This document shows positions 17,132 to 26,044 of a stretch of 64,000 bases of DNA, in pieces. The DNA is from Bog-756 sp963699085 (lineage in GTDB: Bacteria; Actinomycetota; Acidimicrobiia; Acidimicrobiales; RAAP-2). A model generated the notes under the pieces. It saw nothing but the letters and a program-made list of their open reading frames with translations. It did not search any database and was not told the DNA's origin. Each line of letters starts with the position of its first letter. The stretch's first letter is position 1. A program made the position numbers and the translations under genes. Location: assembly GCA_963699085.1 (NCBI GenBank), contig CAVOTH010000003.1, positions 186,001-250,000 of the forward strand, given 5' to 3'.

Positions 17132-17574
17132 CGTCCACGGCGCAGCACGCGCCGCAGATCTGAGCGCGTTTCGCTTCGGAGCTCGGCGTGGCGCGGGCTG
17201 ACTTTCGGGATGGCCCGGCCGGGCCCCGGGGTAGCGGGGACCCGGGCCCTTGGCGAAGTGTGCGCCCGGACTTGGCGAAGTGTGCGCCCGGCCTTGGTGA
17301 GGTGTGGGCCCCGGACTTGGTGAGGTGTGCGTAGGTCCTCGATCGGTGACAACGACCCGCCGCTCGGGCTGCGGGTCGGGGTGCGGGTGGTCCTCCAGGT
17401 CGTGGCGCGGACAGTGCCGGTGGTGGGTCAGGTCGTGGCGCGGATGGTGCCGTTACCGGGTGCGTTTGCCGTCCGGAATCATCACCGGGATCCCGGGATC
17501 CACCGGGTAGTGTCCGCTGCAGTTACACCTGCCGGCGACACCTGGCACCCATTCCTTGGCCGAACGAAGTTCAC
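17132..17574. other. Intergenic region of about 440 bp containing tandem repeats
   Basis: Four copies of a 22-23 bp unit beginning cttggcgaagtg (later copies cttggtgaggtg) run from 17249 to 17331, the last one partial. A separate 16-bp direct repeat (caggtcgtggcgcgga) occurs at 17396 and 17429. No gene was recognised. Confidence 0.75.
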
Positions 17575-18996
17575 GTGCTATTTCCCACCATCGACTTCGC
17601 AATCTTCTTCGCCGTGGTCTTCACGGTGCAATGGCTGCTGGTGCCATTTGCTGGCCCATGGAAGGTCTTCATGGTGGTGGCGAGCTACGTGTTCTACGCG
17701 TGGTGGGACTGGCACTTCATCTTCCTCCTCGCCGCATCGACGGTCTTCGCTTTCGTCGGCGGGCGCCTGGTCGACAAGGCAGAGGGGACATCGCGGAAAG
17801 TGGTGCTCTGGACGACGCTCGTCCTCCTCCTCGGGCTCTTGGCCTGGTTCAAGTACTACGGCTTCGTAGCCGTCAATGTCGACAACTTCACCCATTTCCT
17901 CGGTCTGGGTCGACCCATACCGCTGCTTTCGGTCACCCTGCCCGTCGGGATCTCGTTCTTCACCTTCATGGCCATCAGCTACGTCGTGGACATCTACCGC
18001 GGCGTGCTCCGGCCCGCCCGTGGCATTGACGTCACCGTCTACCTGTCATTCTTCCCCCACCTAATCGCCGGGCCCATCGTCCGAGGCACCGAACTACTCC
18101 CGCAGATCCGTACCAAGCGGGATCCCAAGTCCGTCCACTACGTCGAGGCCTTCTGGCTGATCTCCGCCGGACTGGCCAAGAAGGTCGTCCTTTCCTCCTA
18201 CCTGTCGACCTACGTCGTCGATCCGGTCTTCGCCGACCCACGTCAGCACTCCGCTCTCGAGGTGATCTTCGCCATCTGGGGCTATGCCGTCCAGATCTAC
18301 GCCGACTTCAGCGGCTACACAGACATCGCCATCGGCCTCGCGCTCCTGATGGGCTTCCGCTTCCCGGTCAACTTCCGGAGGCCCTACACGGCCATCGACC
18401 TGCAGGACTTCTGGCGGCGGTGGCATATCACCTTGTCGTTCTGGCTGCGGGACTACCTCTACATACCTCTCGGCGGCAACCGTGGCAGCGAATGGCGGAT
18501 CTCCGTGAACATCATGATCACCATGATGCTCGGAGGCCTTTGGCACGGTGCATCGTGGACGTTCGTGGTGTGGGGCACCTATCACGGGATCGGACAGGTC
18601 ATCGGTCGCCAGCGCCGGGCGGCGCGGGTGGCGCGGGGCCTGCCGCCGGAACCGGTGGGCCGGGCCCGGATCGCATGGGCCCGCTTCGTGACCTTCCAAG
18701 TGGTCTGCCTGGGGTGGCTGTTTTTCCGTGCCGACACCCTGGGCAACGCGTTCGCCATGCTCGGGCGACTGGTGGACGGTTGGGGGCCCTCTCCGCTGGT
18801 CACCCCGCTGGCGGCCTTGGCCATCGCCTCCGGCATCGCCAGCCAGTACCTGCCGGACAACTGGCTCGCCGTGGTGCAGAAAGGATTCGCCGAACGCCGT
18901 CCTCTGGTCCAGGGTGGCATCCTTGGGCTGATACTCCTGACCATCACGACTCTCGGCCCTGCAGGTGTGGCCCCGTTCATCTACTACAGGTTCTGA
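17575..18996 (+). CDS. MBOAT-family membrane O-acyltransferase (AlgI-like)
   Basis: 473 residues from GTG 17575, with about 10-12 hydrophobic segments. The diagnostic parts are FPHLIAGPIVRG, YADFSGYTDIAIG, LQDFWRRWHITLSFWLRDYLY and LGGLWHGASW, with the presumed active-site His in the last. AlgI-type proteins move acyl groups across the membrane onto polysaccharides or other cell-surface polymers. The next gene, 2 nt downstream, encodes an SGNH-fold protein with one membrane anchor, the usual partner that completes transfer outside. The acceptor polymer is unknown, as no alginate or teichoic-acid genes are nearby. Confidence 0.9.
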   Translation: MLFPTIDFAIFFAVVFTVQWLLVPFAGPWKVFMVVASYVFYAWWDWHFIFLLAASTVFAFVGGRLVDKAEGTSRKVVLWTTLVLLLGLLAWFKYYGFVAVNVDNFTHFLGLGRPIPLLSVTLPVGISFFTFMAISYVVDIYRGVLRPARGIDVTVYLSFFPHLIAGPIVRGTELLPQIRTKRDPKSVHYVEAFWLISAGLAKKVVLSSYLSTYVVDPVFADPRQHSALEVIFAIWGYAVQIYADFSGYTDIAIGLALLMGFRFPVNFRRPYTAIDLQDFWRRWHITLSFWLRDYLYIPLGGNRGSEWRISVNIMITMMLGGLWHGASWTFVVWGTYHGIGQVIGRQRRAARVARGLPPEPVGRARIAWARFVTFQVVCLGWLFFRADTLGNAFAMLGRLVDGWGPSPLVTPLAALAIASGIASQYLPDNWLAVVQKGFAERRPLVQGGILGLILLTITTLGPAGVAPFIYYRF

Positions 18997-18998
18997 CC

Positions 18999-20189
18999 GT
19001 GCCATCCCCTCCTCCCCGCATAACGGCCTCTTCGCCAACCGGTCCGGCCGAAACCGGAGCGAACCCGTACGACTGGTCCGATCCGTCCTCCTATCGGCAC
19101 CCGGAGGACCGATCGGGCCGGTCCGGTCGCGACTTGCGCGCCGATCACGCCTTCTGGGAGAACCTGCCGTTTCCCGGCGTCCCATGGACACGGGTGCTGC
19201 TCGTCGGGATCGTCTGCTTCGGGCTGTGGTTCCTGCTCGACGCTCCCAGTCTCCAGCGATCGGCGCAGACCTCGCCGTTGGGCACGCGTCGGACGGTGTC
19301 GATGGACGTGACGGGCCCAGTGGCCGCCCTCAGCCGCACCCTCGGCCTCAACAACGTGGTGGGCTGGATCGACGAGGCTCTCGGGCGCAGTCCGGGCGGC
19401 GGTCCGGCGCTGGCCGTGCCCATCCATCGGGTGCAACCCCCTCCATCGACCTCGGCGTTCGGCGTCACTGCGGCTCCTTCCACGTTGGCCGCGTTGAACT
19501 ACCACCCGACCCCGGCCTCACCGTTGCGGGTACTCATCGTCGGGGACTCGGTCGGTCTCGATCTCGGTCAGCCACTGGTCAACGCGCTCAGCGGCTTCGG
19601 TGACGTCACCACCTATCTCGACGGGCGTATCGACACCGGCCTCAGCCGGCCCGACTACTTCAACTGGCCAGCCGAACTGAGTGTCGATCTCGCCAACCAA
19701 CAGCCACAGCTCGTGATCGTGATGATCGGTGCCAACGACGCCCAGGGGTTGGTCACCCAGGACGGCAGCCTCCGATTCGATCAGCCCGGCTGGGACCAGG
19801 CCTACTCGGCCCGTGTGGCGGCGTTCATCGCCGAAGCCAACCAGGCGGGTGCGCACGTGCTGTGGGTGGGCATGCCGCCGATGCAGAACCCTCTGCTCAG
19901 CGCGGCCCTCGTGCACCTGAACTCGCTCGTCCAAACCCAGGTTGCCGAGACAAGGTTCGGCGGTGCCGCCTACCTGTCCTCGGTGCCGGCGCTCGGGGAT
20001 CAGCACCACAACTACACCGCCTATCTGACCAATGCCTCCGGCGCTGTCATCAACATCCGGACCCCCGACGGCATCCACCTCACTCCGGACGGCGGTGCCC
20101 GTCTGGCCGCTGCGGTCGTCGCCGAGATGGAGGGCAAGTTGCACATCCAGCTCGTCCCCGGTGCCGCAGGCATCAACCGAAGGAGCTGA
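18999..20189 (+). CDS. Membrane-anchored SGNH/GDSL hydrolase-like protein
   Basis: 396 residues from GTG 18999. A proline-rich cytoplasmic stretch of about 65 residues precedes one transmembrane helix (VLLVGIVCFGLWFLLDAP). The outer domain has SGNH blocks: GDSVGLDLG (nucleophile Ser), VIMIGANDAQG as MIGANDAQG (oxyanion Asn), and DGIHLTPDGGARLA (Asp/His). It resembles DUF459 proteins. Adjacent to an MBOAT gene, it is probably the extracytoplasmic acyl- or acetyl-transfer partner, analogous to AlgJ/AlgX. Confidence 0.82.
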   Translation: MPSPPPRITASSPTGPAETGANPYDWSDPSSYRHPEDRSGRSGRDLRADHAFWENLPFPGVPWTRVLLVGIVCFGLWFLLDAPSLQRSAQTSPLGTRRTVSMDVTGPVAALSRTLGLNNVVGWIDEALGRSPGGGPALAVPIHRVQPPPSTSAFGVTAAPSTLAALNYHPTPASPLRVLIVGDSVGLDLGQPLVNALSGFGDVTTYLDGRIDTGLSRPDYFNWPAELSVDLANQQPQLVIVMIGANDAQGLVTQDGSLRFDQPGWDQAYSARVAAFIAEANQAGAHVLWVGMPPMQNPLLSAALVHLNSLVQTQVAETRFGGAAYLSSVPALGDQHHNYTAYLTNASGAVINIRTPDGIHLTPDGGARLAAAVVAEMEGKLHIQLVPGAAGINRRS

Positions 20190-20278
20190 TCGGCCCACCG
20201 TCCATCGGGCGTCGCGACTTGTCCGGGCCGTGCGGCCGGATGGCGGCCGGACCGGATCCGGATGGCCGGTTCACACCG

Positions 20279-21127
20279 TCAGACGAGGGGCCAGGGATAG
20301 GGCGGGCGGTCGCCGACCGGCTCGGGGAAGGTCCCGACGGCGGCCAGACGGGCGGCGCGCTCGAGGAGTGCGTCCGACTCGGCGACAGACAGGAGCTCCT
20401 CCAGGGGCTCAGGGAGGCCGCCGGAGACGAGGCGGTCGAGATCGTCCACGACGTTGTCGGGCACGGGTTCGCCGGCGAAGTCCCAGATGACCGTGCGCAG
20501 CTTGTGGCTGACGTGGAAGCACAGGCCATGGTCGATGCCCCACAGCCGCCCATCAGACGCGTAGAGGACGTGGCCGCTCTTGCGGTCGGCATTGTTTGCC
20601 ACAACGTCGAACGCGCAGAAGACCCGGAGCTCGTTCTCACGGCCGCCTTCTTCCAACAGGGTGAAATAGTGCTGCTCATAGTCGGATGCGATGAACAGTT
20701 GAAGGGATCCGGGTCCGAACGGAGCGTCGTCGCGCATGACGGTGGGCGGCACCACGCCCCAGCCGAGCGCCTCGGACAGTCGGTAGGCCGCCACCTCGCG
20801 CCGATAGAGACCGTCGGGAAAGTCCCACAATGTCTGCTCGCCGCGGTGTGGCTTGTACACGGCCTGAACTGGCACTACGTCGGGGTCGCGATCGGGGTCA
20901 TGGGGGTCGCGGGGATCGTCGGGATCGTCGGGGTCACGGGGGTCGTCGGGGTCGCCAAGGGGGTAATCGAGTGCGCTTCGGTTCCCGGGATCCGTGCTCT
21001 CCAGACTGACCAGGAAGGTCAGGTTCGAGCTCCAGGGGAGGCGCCCCTCGACGATCAGGTCACAGCTGGCCAACAGGTCGGTCGCCTCATCCAGCGACGG
21101 ACCGGTGTCGGGCCGCCAGCCGCTCAC
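20279..21127 (-). CDS. SCO1664-family protein
   Basis: About 282 residues from GTG 21127, whose GTGA overlaps the upstream stop. It contains EGRLPWSSNLTFLV, AVYKPHRGEQTLWDFPDGLYRREVAAY as a conserved block, and WGIDHGLCFHV with KLRTVIWDFAGEPVP. This is a PI3K/HipA-like kinase fold family of unknown function found beside DUF3090 and a phosphatase in actinobacteria. An insertion of roughly 26 residues of Asp-Pro repeats is encoded by near-perfect ggggtc-type repeats around 20890-20955 and is absent from what I recall of the family. Confidence 0.82.
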   Translation of the reverse strand: MSGWRPDTGPSLDEATDLLASCDLIVEGRLPWSSNLTFLVSLESTDPGNRSALDYPLGDPDDPRDPDDPDDPRDPHDPDRDPDVVPVQAVYKPHRGEQTLWDFPDGLYRREVAAYRLSEALGWGVVPPTVMRDDAPFGPGSLQLFIASDYEQHYFTLLEEGGRENELRVFCAFDVVANNADRKSGHVLYASDGRLWGIDHGLCFHVSHKLRTVIWDFAGEPVPDNVVDDLDRLVSGGLPEPLEELLSVAESDALLERAARLAAVGTFPEPVGDRPPYPWPLV

Positions 21128-21618
21128 ACGGCCGGCGGACGGTGACCGTTGGTCCGAGGACATTCGTGTCCCGAAGGGTCCAGCGGCGAGCCGCAGAGGG
21201 GGCAGGGTGGACGCCCGGACTCGACCAGTCGGGTGGCTTGGATGGTGAAGGCAGCAGCCTGCTCCCGGGTGATCGACACCCGGGCGATGGCGCCGACCTC
21301 GCCTTCGGGGACGAGCTCCTCGATGACCAGGACCACCCTGTCCTCGGCCTCGTCGTAGGAGACCCCGACGGTCCCGATGGCCCACGCCGCCTCGACCGGT
21401 TCCTCGAGAGTCTGGTCCTCAGGCAGGTGGCCCGGCCGCGGCTGGTCCTTGACCACGCGGGCCAGGAGCTCACCCATGGCGGCCACCTGTTGCTTCTCGA
21501 CCTTCAGCGTCAAAAGGGTCTCCGCCTGGCGGCATTGGATCAGGAACAGTCGGGCGCCGACGGGCCCTACCGTCCCGACGCAGAGCCGGTCAGCTGACAG
21601 GTCGAATGCGTCGGTCAC
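21124..21618 (-). CDS. DUF3090 protein
   Basis: 164 residues. The N-terminal part is a beta-rich DUF3090 domain (VGTVGPVGARLFLIQCRQ, LKVEKQQVAAMGELL). The C-terminus carries a small zinc-ribbon-like CPLCGSPLDPSGHECP. Function is not established. It overlaps the next gene by 4 nt (GTGA) and follows the histidine phosphatase gene in the same direction, the standard actinobacterial trio. Confidence 0.85.
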   Translation of the reverse strand: MTDAFDLSADRLCVGTVGPVGARLFLIQCRQAETLLTLKVEKQQVAAMGELLARVVKDQPRPGHLPEDQTLEEPVEAAWAIGTVGVSYDEAEDRVVLVIEELVPEGEVGAIARVSITREQAAAFTIQATRLVESGRPPCPLCGSPLDPSGHECPRTNGHRPPAV

Positions 21619-21670
21619 AGCTCGCCCTCCGGGAGGTCCGGACCGGTCCGGGCCGCCGTGTGGATGGCAC

Positions 21671-22336
21671 TCATGCGATGGCCAGAGCGGTCAGGGAGTC
21701 GGTCGAATTGACGGTCAACACGAACGGTCCGGCTCCGGTGTAGGCGAGGGCCGATACCGAGCATGGCGCCACCGTGAGTCGCTGGAACAAGTCGAGCGGG
21801 GTACCCGCGGCCTGCGCGACGACCGCCTTGATGGGGTCTGCGTGTGAGACGGCCACCACCGTCTCCCCCCGATGGCGCTCGACCAGCCGGGCCAGTGCCG
21901 AGGCCATCCGGGTCTGCATCTCGAGGAAGGACTCACCGGACGGGAAGCGGAATCCGCTGGGATTGCGTTGCACGGTGGCCCACTCGGGCTTTTTGGCCAG
22001 GTCGGCGAGCTTTCCGCCGGTCCACGTGCCGAAGTCGCACTCGAGCAGGCCCCGATCCATCCGCACCCGCAGGCCCAGGCGTCTGGCGATGGGTCGTGCG
22101 GTCTCGGTCGTCCGCTCGAGTGGCGAGGCGTAGACGGCAACCGGGCCATGGGCCTTGGACCCATCGGCCAACCGTCCGATGCGCTCGGCCACCGACTCTG
22201 CCTGGGCCCGTCCCTCGTCGGACAGGTGGAGACCGGCGGCCCGTCCAGGTAGGACCTGACCGGTCGTCGGCGTTCGCCCATGTCGGACCAGCAGGACCAC
22301 CGTCGGTCGCTCAGAGGGTTTGGGTCGGCTGGCCAC
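21671..22336 (-). CDS. Histidine phosphatase (MSMEG_4193 family)
   Basis: 221 residues from GTG 22336. The phosphohistidine motif LLVRHGRTPTTG is followed by ASPLERTTETARPIA and the late VAVSHADPIKAVV, typical of the phosphoglycerate-mutase-like superfamily. The substrate is unknown. The start overlaps the 3' end of the MMPL gene by 26 nt. It forms a cluster with DUF3090 and SCO1664-family genes. Confidence 0.87.
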   Translation of the reverse strand: MASRPKPSERPTVVLLVRHGRTPTTGQVLPGRAAGLHLSDEGRAQAESVAERIGRLADGSKAHGPVAVYASPLERTTETARPIARRLGLRVRMDRGLLECDFGTWTGGKLADLAKKPEWATVQRNPSGFRFPSGESFLEMQTRMASALARLVERHRGETVVAVSHADPIKAVVAQAAGTPLDLFQRLTVAPCSVSALAYTGAGPFVLTVNSTDSLTALAIA

Positions 22337-24713
22337 GCCCGCTCACCGTACTCGCTTCGTGCAGCTCACCGACCTTCCCGAAACCCCCGGCCGGGTGCCC
22401 GATGATCCACTCGACGTCCGGCAGCGCCGATCCGTGGTCGCGGTCGGTTTGTGACAGGCGGGACGGCCACCAGTTCCATCGTCCGAAGAGCACTGCCGCC
22501 GAAGGCACCAACAGGGTGCGGACGACGAAGGTGTCGAGCAGGATCCCGGCGGCCAGTCCGGCACCGATCTCGACGATCTGCGCGTTACCTGTGGCGGTCA
22601 ATACACCGAACGTCCCGGCCAGGATGAGGCCGGCTGACGTGACCGTCGTGCCGGTGGCCTCGACCGCGGTTCGCACGGCCACCTTGATCGGCGCGTGATG
22701 GGCCTCCTCGCGGATCCTGGTCATGACCAGGATGTTGTAGTCCTGTCCCAGAGCCATGATGAAGAGGAACATGAAGAACGGCAGTACGAAGTTGATTCCG
22801 TCCTGGCCACCGATGATGACGAAGATCAGCACGGCGAACCCGAGCGAGGCGAGGTACGAGAGCCCCACGCTGAGGACCAGATAGAGCGGGGCGATCAGGC
22901 TGCGCAGAACCAGTGCGAGCAAGAGGGCCAGGACCAACATCACGATGGGAATGATCCGGACAAGATCGTTGGTCGACAGCGTGCCGACATCGGCAGCCAC
23001 AGCGGCGTACCCGTCGACTCCCGTGATGGAGGTGCCGATCGACAGTCCGACCCCATCGACTGCGGCGCGGATCTCGGGCATGGCCGAGGCGGCCGCCGTA
23101 CTGGTGGACGGTCCAGCGGCGAGTGAGGTCGGGAATAGCAACGTCCGACCATCGGCGCTGATGAACTGACCCGACGCCCGGTAGGCCTCGTACGCAGCAT
23201 CCGACCCGGTGAACTCGGCCGGGGGCGTGATCGGGAGGTCAGCGGCAGCACCGCTACCGGCCAGCTCAGCGTGAGCCGAAGCCAGCTCGTCCGGAGTGAC
23301 ATGGGTGACCCTGGCGCCGTTCGGGTTGAGCGGCCCGACCACCGAGGAGAATTCGCCGGAGGCACTCAGTCCGCTGCTGGCGGTAGCGAGGACTGACGGA
23401 TCCTCCCAGACCGATGCCGGCAGCCGGAACAAGATATTCGTGGGATCGGATTCGGCCGCCGGATAGTGGGCGACGAGGAGCGCCTGCCCGCGAGCCGAGT
23501 CGGACGTCGCCGGTAGAGTCTGGCTGCCGAACCCGGTCGGCGAATAGGCGAGCAGCGATAGTGCCAGGCCCACCAGGATCACGAGTCCGACCACGAGGGT
23601 GAGGACCGGGCGTCCAACCACCCGGCCGGCGACCCGCCCCCAGGTCCCCTGTTTGACCGGCCCCGGAATCGGCACGCGTGGCCAGAAGACCTTGCGCCCG
23701 AAGATTGCCAACAACGCCGGCAAGAGCGTCAGGTTGGCAAACAGCGCCATTGCGATACCGATGGCCAGGGCCGGTCCGAACCCCTGGTAGAGCCCGAAGG
23801 TGGCCAAAACCACGGTGGACAGGGCTGCCATCACCGTGAGCCCCGAGAAGGTGATCGATTCGCCCACCTTGTCCAGAGCAAAAGCCACGGCATCACGCGG
23901 TTTCAGCCCGCGCCTGATCTCCTCGCGGACGCGGAAGATCAGGAACAGGCCGTAATCGGTCCCGGCGCCGAGGAGCACGACGACGAGTAGGACCGGGGTG
24001 AGGTCGGAGACCTGGACACCGATGTGGGCCGATGCGGCGATCACCGGTTGGACGGCGATGAGGGCCACCCCCGACGGCAGCAGGGCCACGAACGGCGCCA
24101 GTAGGGCACGGAAGGTGAGGAGCAGGAGGACGAGGATGAAGATCACCGACAGGACCACTGTCAGCGTCTGTGTCTTGGACTGTTGGGCCTGTTGGTCGAC
24201 GGCCTGGGCGGCCCGGCCGGTGAGGTGCATCGACAGTTCCGGCGGGGCATTGGCCGATTGGATGGCCCGCCGGAGCGCGGCGACGGTGTGCACGGCCTCG
24301 GGACCGGTCGACGACGCCGTGATGTCCAGCATGACGACTGCCTGTCGAGCACGCCCATCCGTCGAGACCCCTTGATCGTCGACGGCGGTGACCCGGGGAA
24401 CGGCGGCCATAGCGGCCTCGGCGCGCTCGATCGCCGCAGTATCGGCCGGGGTCAGTGCGCCTCGGGAGTTGGCGGCCACCAGGACTGCCTCCGACGTGGC
24501 CGTGGGCTCGAACGGAGCCGCCAGCTGGGCAGCCAGCACACTCGGCTGGGTCGCCGGCAGGAACTGCGACTCGCTGCTCTTCTCAACGCTCGAGATGGAC
24601 GGGAGTCCCACTACCAGGGCCACGGTGAAAATGGCCCATGCCACGACGACGGCCCAGCGGAAGCGGACGGTGAATCGTCCCAGGGCGGAGAAGAAGGGGC
24701 GGTCGTCCAGCAA
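22311..24713 (-). CDS. MMPL/RND-superfamily transporter
   Basis: 800 residues. It has the duplicated RND layout: an N-terminal helix, a periplasmic loop, six helices including GAGTDYGLFLIFRVREEI, a second loop, and six helices including ALGQDYNILVMTRIREEA. MMPL proteins export lipids or other hydrophobic compounds using the proton gradient. The start is TTG 24713: no better start exists downstream before the conserved FTVRFRWAVVVAWAIF segment, and TAGTCT sits 6 nt upstream. The substrate is unknown. Confidence 0.9.
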   Translation of the reverse strand: MLDDRPFFSALGRFTVRFRWAVVVAWAIFTVALVVGLPSISSVEKSSESQFLPATQPSVLAAQLAAPFEPTATSEAVLVAANSRGALTPADTAAIERAEAAMAAVPRVTAVDDQGVSTDGRARQAVVMLDITASSTGPEAVHTVAALRRAIQSANAPPELSMHLTGRAAQAVDQQAQQSKTQTLTVVLSVIFILVLLLLTFRALLAPFVALLPSGVALIAVQPVIAASAHIGVQVSDLTPVLLVVVLLGAGTDYGLFLIFRVREEIRRGLKPRDAVAFALDKVGESITFSGLTVMAALSTVVLATFGLYQGFGPALAIGIAMALFANLTLLPALLAIFGRKVFWPRVPIPGPVKQGTWGRVAGRVVGRPVLTLVVGLVILVGLALSLLAYSPTGFGSQTLPATSDSARGQALLVAHYPAAESDPTNILFRLPASVWEDPSVLATASSGLSASGEFSSVVGPLNPNGARVTHVTPDELASAHAELAGSGAAADLPITPPAEFTGSDAAYEAYRASGQFISADGRTLLFPTSLAAGPSTSTAAASAMPEIRAAVDGVGLSIGTSITGVDGYAAVAADVGTLSTNDLVRIIPIVMLVLALLLALVLRSLIAPLYLVLSVGLSYLASLGFAVLIFVIIGGQDGINFVLPFFMFLFIMALGQDYNILVMTRIREEAHHAPIKVAVRTAVEATGTTVTSAGLILAGTFGVLTATGNAQIVEIGAGLAAGILLDTFVVRTLLVPSAAVLFGRWNWWPSRLSQTDRDHGSALPDVEWIIGHPAGGFGKVGELHEASTVSGRGQPTQTL

Positions 24714-24719
24714 GAGTCC

Positions 24720-24725
24720 AGACTA
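24720..24725 (-). promoter_or_regulatory. -10 hexamer of the MMPL gene, leaderless with TTG start
   Basis: TAGTCT on the minus strand, 6 nt before TTG 24713. Confidence 0.45.
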
Positions 24726-24846
24726 CGTCCGCAGCAAGGCCACTATCAGGGTATATAGGACCTATTTTTCCGGCGGATCCGCGTCGGCGAGCCGGGTCTG
24801 GGGGCCGGGACTGCTCGGACTCCGGGCACTCCTGGAATGCGACTGG

Positions 24847-25972
24847 TCAGGTGGTGGCGGGCAGGCGACGAGGCATCGGCACGGCAGTCTCGGGCCAGCG
24901 CTTGCGACTCACCCGGGCAAGTCGGTGGAGCAGGGCGATAGCGCCCGGGTCGTCGTCACCTGGGCGGGTCTCGACGGCCCCGCCGTCGATCATGGACTGA
25001 AGGAGGTCTCTGCCCTTGTCCGTCCGGACGATGGTCAGGGTCCAATCATTGAAGGCGCCGATGCCCCCGGTCGAGATGTCGGCGTGTTCGGCGGCGAAGT
25101 CCGGGCAGCTGGTGCATCCCTCACGGGTCCAGGCGTGGGCCTCCTTGAGCGGGATCTCGTGGAACTCGCCATCTTTCGTCCACACCTGGAAGACCCCCTT
25201 GATGTTCATCTTCGAGATGTCGGCCCGGGCGATTCCGTACTTCGCCTCGAACAGTTCAGGGAAGATGGCGTCGTCGAATGTCTTCGAGCACATCAGACCG
25301 ATGGTCAGCGACAGGCGCCTGGCGATCTTGCCCGCCTTGCGGGACTGCATGACCGGCGGAGCGGATGCCTGGCAACCCATGCCTACCAGGGCGATCCGTT
25401 CGGCACCGCCGGCGATGGCCTGGGGGTAGGCCAACGGATTGGCGGAGTAGGTGTAGCGCGATCCGGAGGCCGCCAGCACCTCGGCCCGGGTGGTGGCAAC
25501 GGTCGGTTTCGCCTTCCAGGTGCTGCCATCCCCCTCGAGGTCGGAAACCAGCGCAGCGTCGATGACGTCGTGCTCGAGGGCCCAGATCAGGAGGGCCGAG
25601 ACCAGCCCGCCGTCCTGGCCGGACGGTGAGGATCTCGGGGTCGGTGGCCCGCACCAGGAGCACATCCGAGGAAATACCGGCCACTTCCTCGTCCGTCCGC
25701 TCGCGGCCATGCAGGTGGGTATCGATCTCGGGCTCCCACAGGCGGAAACGCGGGCAGGCCCGGGTGCACATGGTGCATCCCTTCACGCCGTGGGTGCAGC
25801 TGTCCGGTCCCCCGTCGGCGTCGATGTGGAAGGGCTTGTAGCGCCCGCCGGTGTCGTCGTAGGAGAGGACGTCGTACGGACACGCCACCACGCAGGCGGC
25901 ACACCCGGTGCACAGCCCCGATGTGACCACCTCGTTGAGCAGTTCAGTCCAGTGCGGCTTCTCGGGCGGCAT
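24847..25972 (-). CDS. Coenzyme F420 hydrogenase/dehydrogenase beta-subunit family protein (frameshifted)
   Basis: About 375 residues after correction. The N-terminal part binds Fe-S clusters (GLCTGCAACVVACPYDVL and CTMCTRACPRF). The FrhB-type C-terminal domain has SGQDGGLVSALLIWAL, GMGCQASAPPVM and REGCTSCPDFAAEHADIS. FrhB proteins bind FAD and F420 and pass electrons to Fe-S centres. The frame breaks at 25624: removing one base turns ACCGTCC into ACCTCC and gives DPEILTSGQDGG. I place the start at ATG 25972, with TAGGGT 7 nt upstream, rather than at an in-frame GTG at 25981. It is divergent from the Fpg/Nei gene. Confidence 0.83.
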
Positions 25973-25979
25973 GAGGGAC

Positions 25980-25985
25980 ACCCTA
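25980..25985 (-). promoter_or_regulatory. -10 hexamer of the FrhB-family gene, leaderless
   Basis: TAGGGT on the minus strand, 7 nt before ATG 25972. Confidence 0.5.
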
Positions 25986-26032
25986 CCCGTGGCTCTTGTG
26001 ATGTCTGTGACCAGATGCCGTCATCTGCTGGG

Positions 26033-26038
26033 TACCCT
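26033..26038 (+). promoter_or_regulatory. -10 hexamer of the Fpg/Nei gene, leaderless
   Basis: TACCCT, 6 nt before GTG 26045. Confidence 0.5.
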
Positions 26039-26044
26039 CATCGC

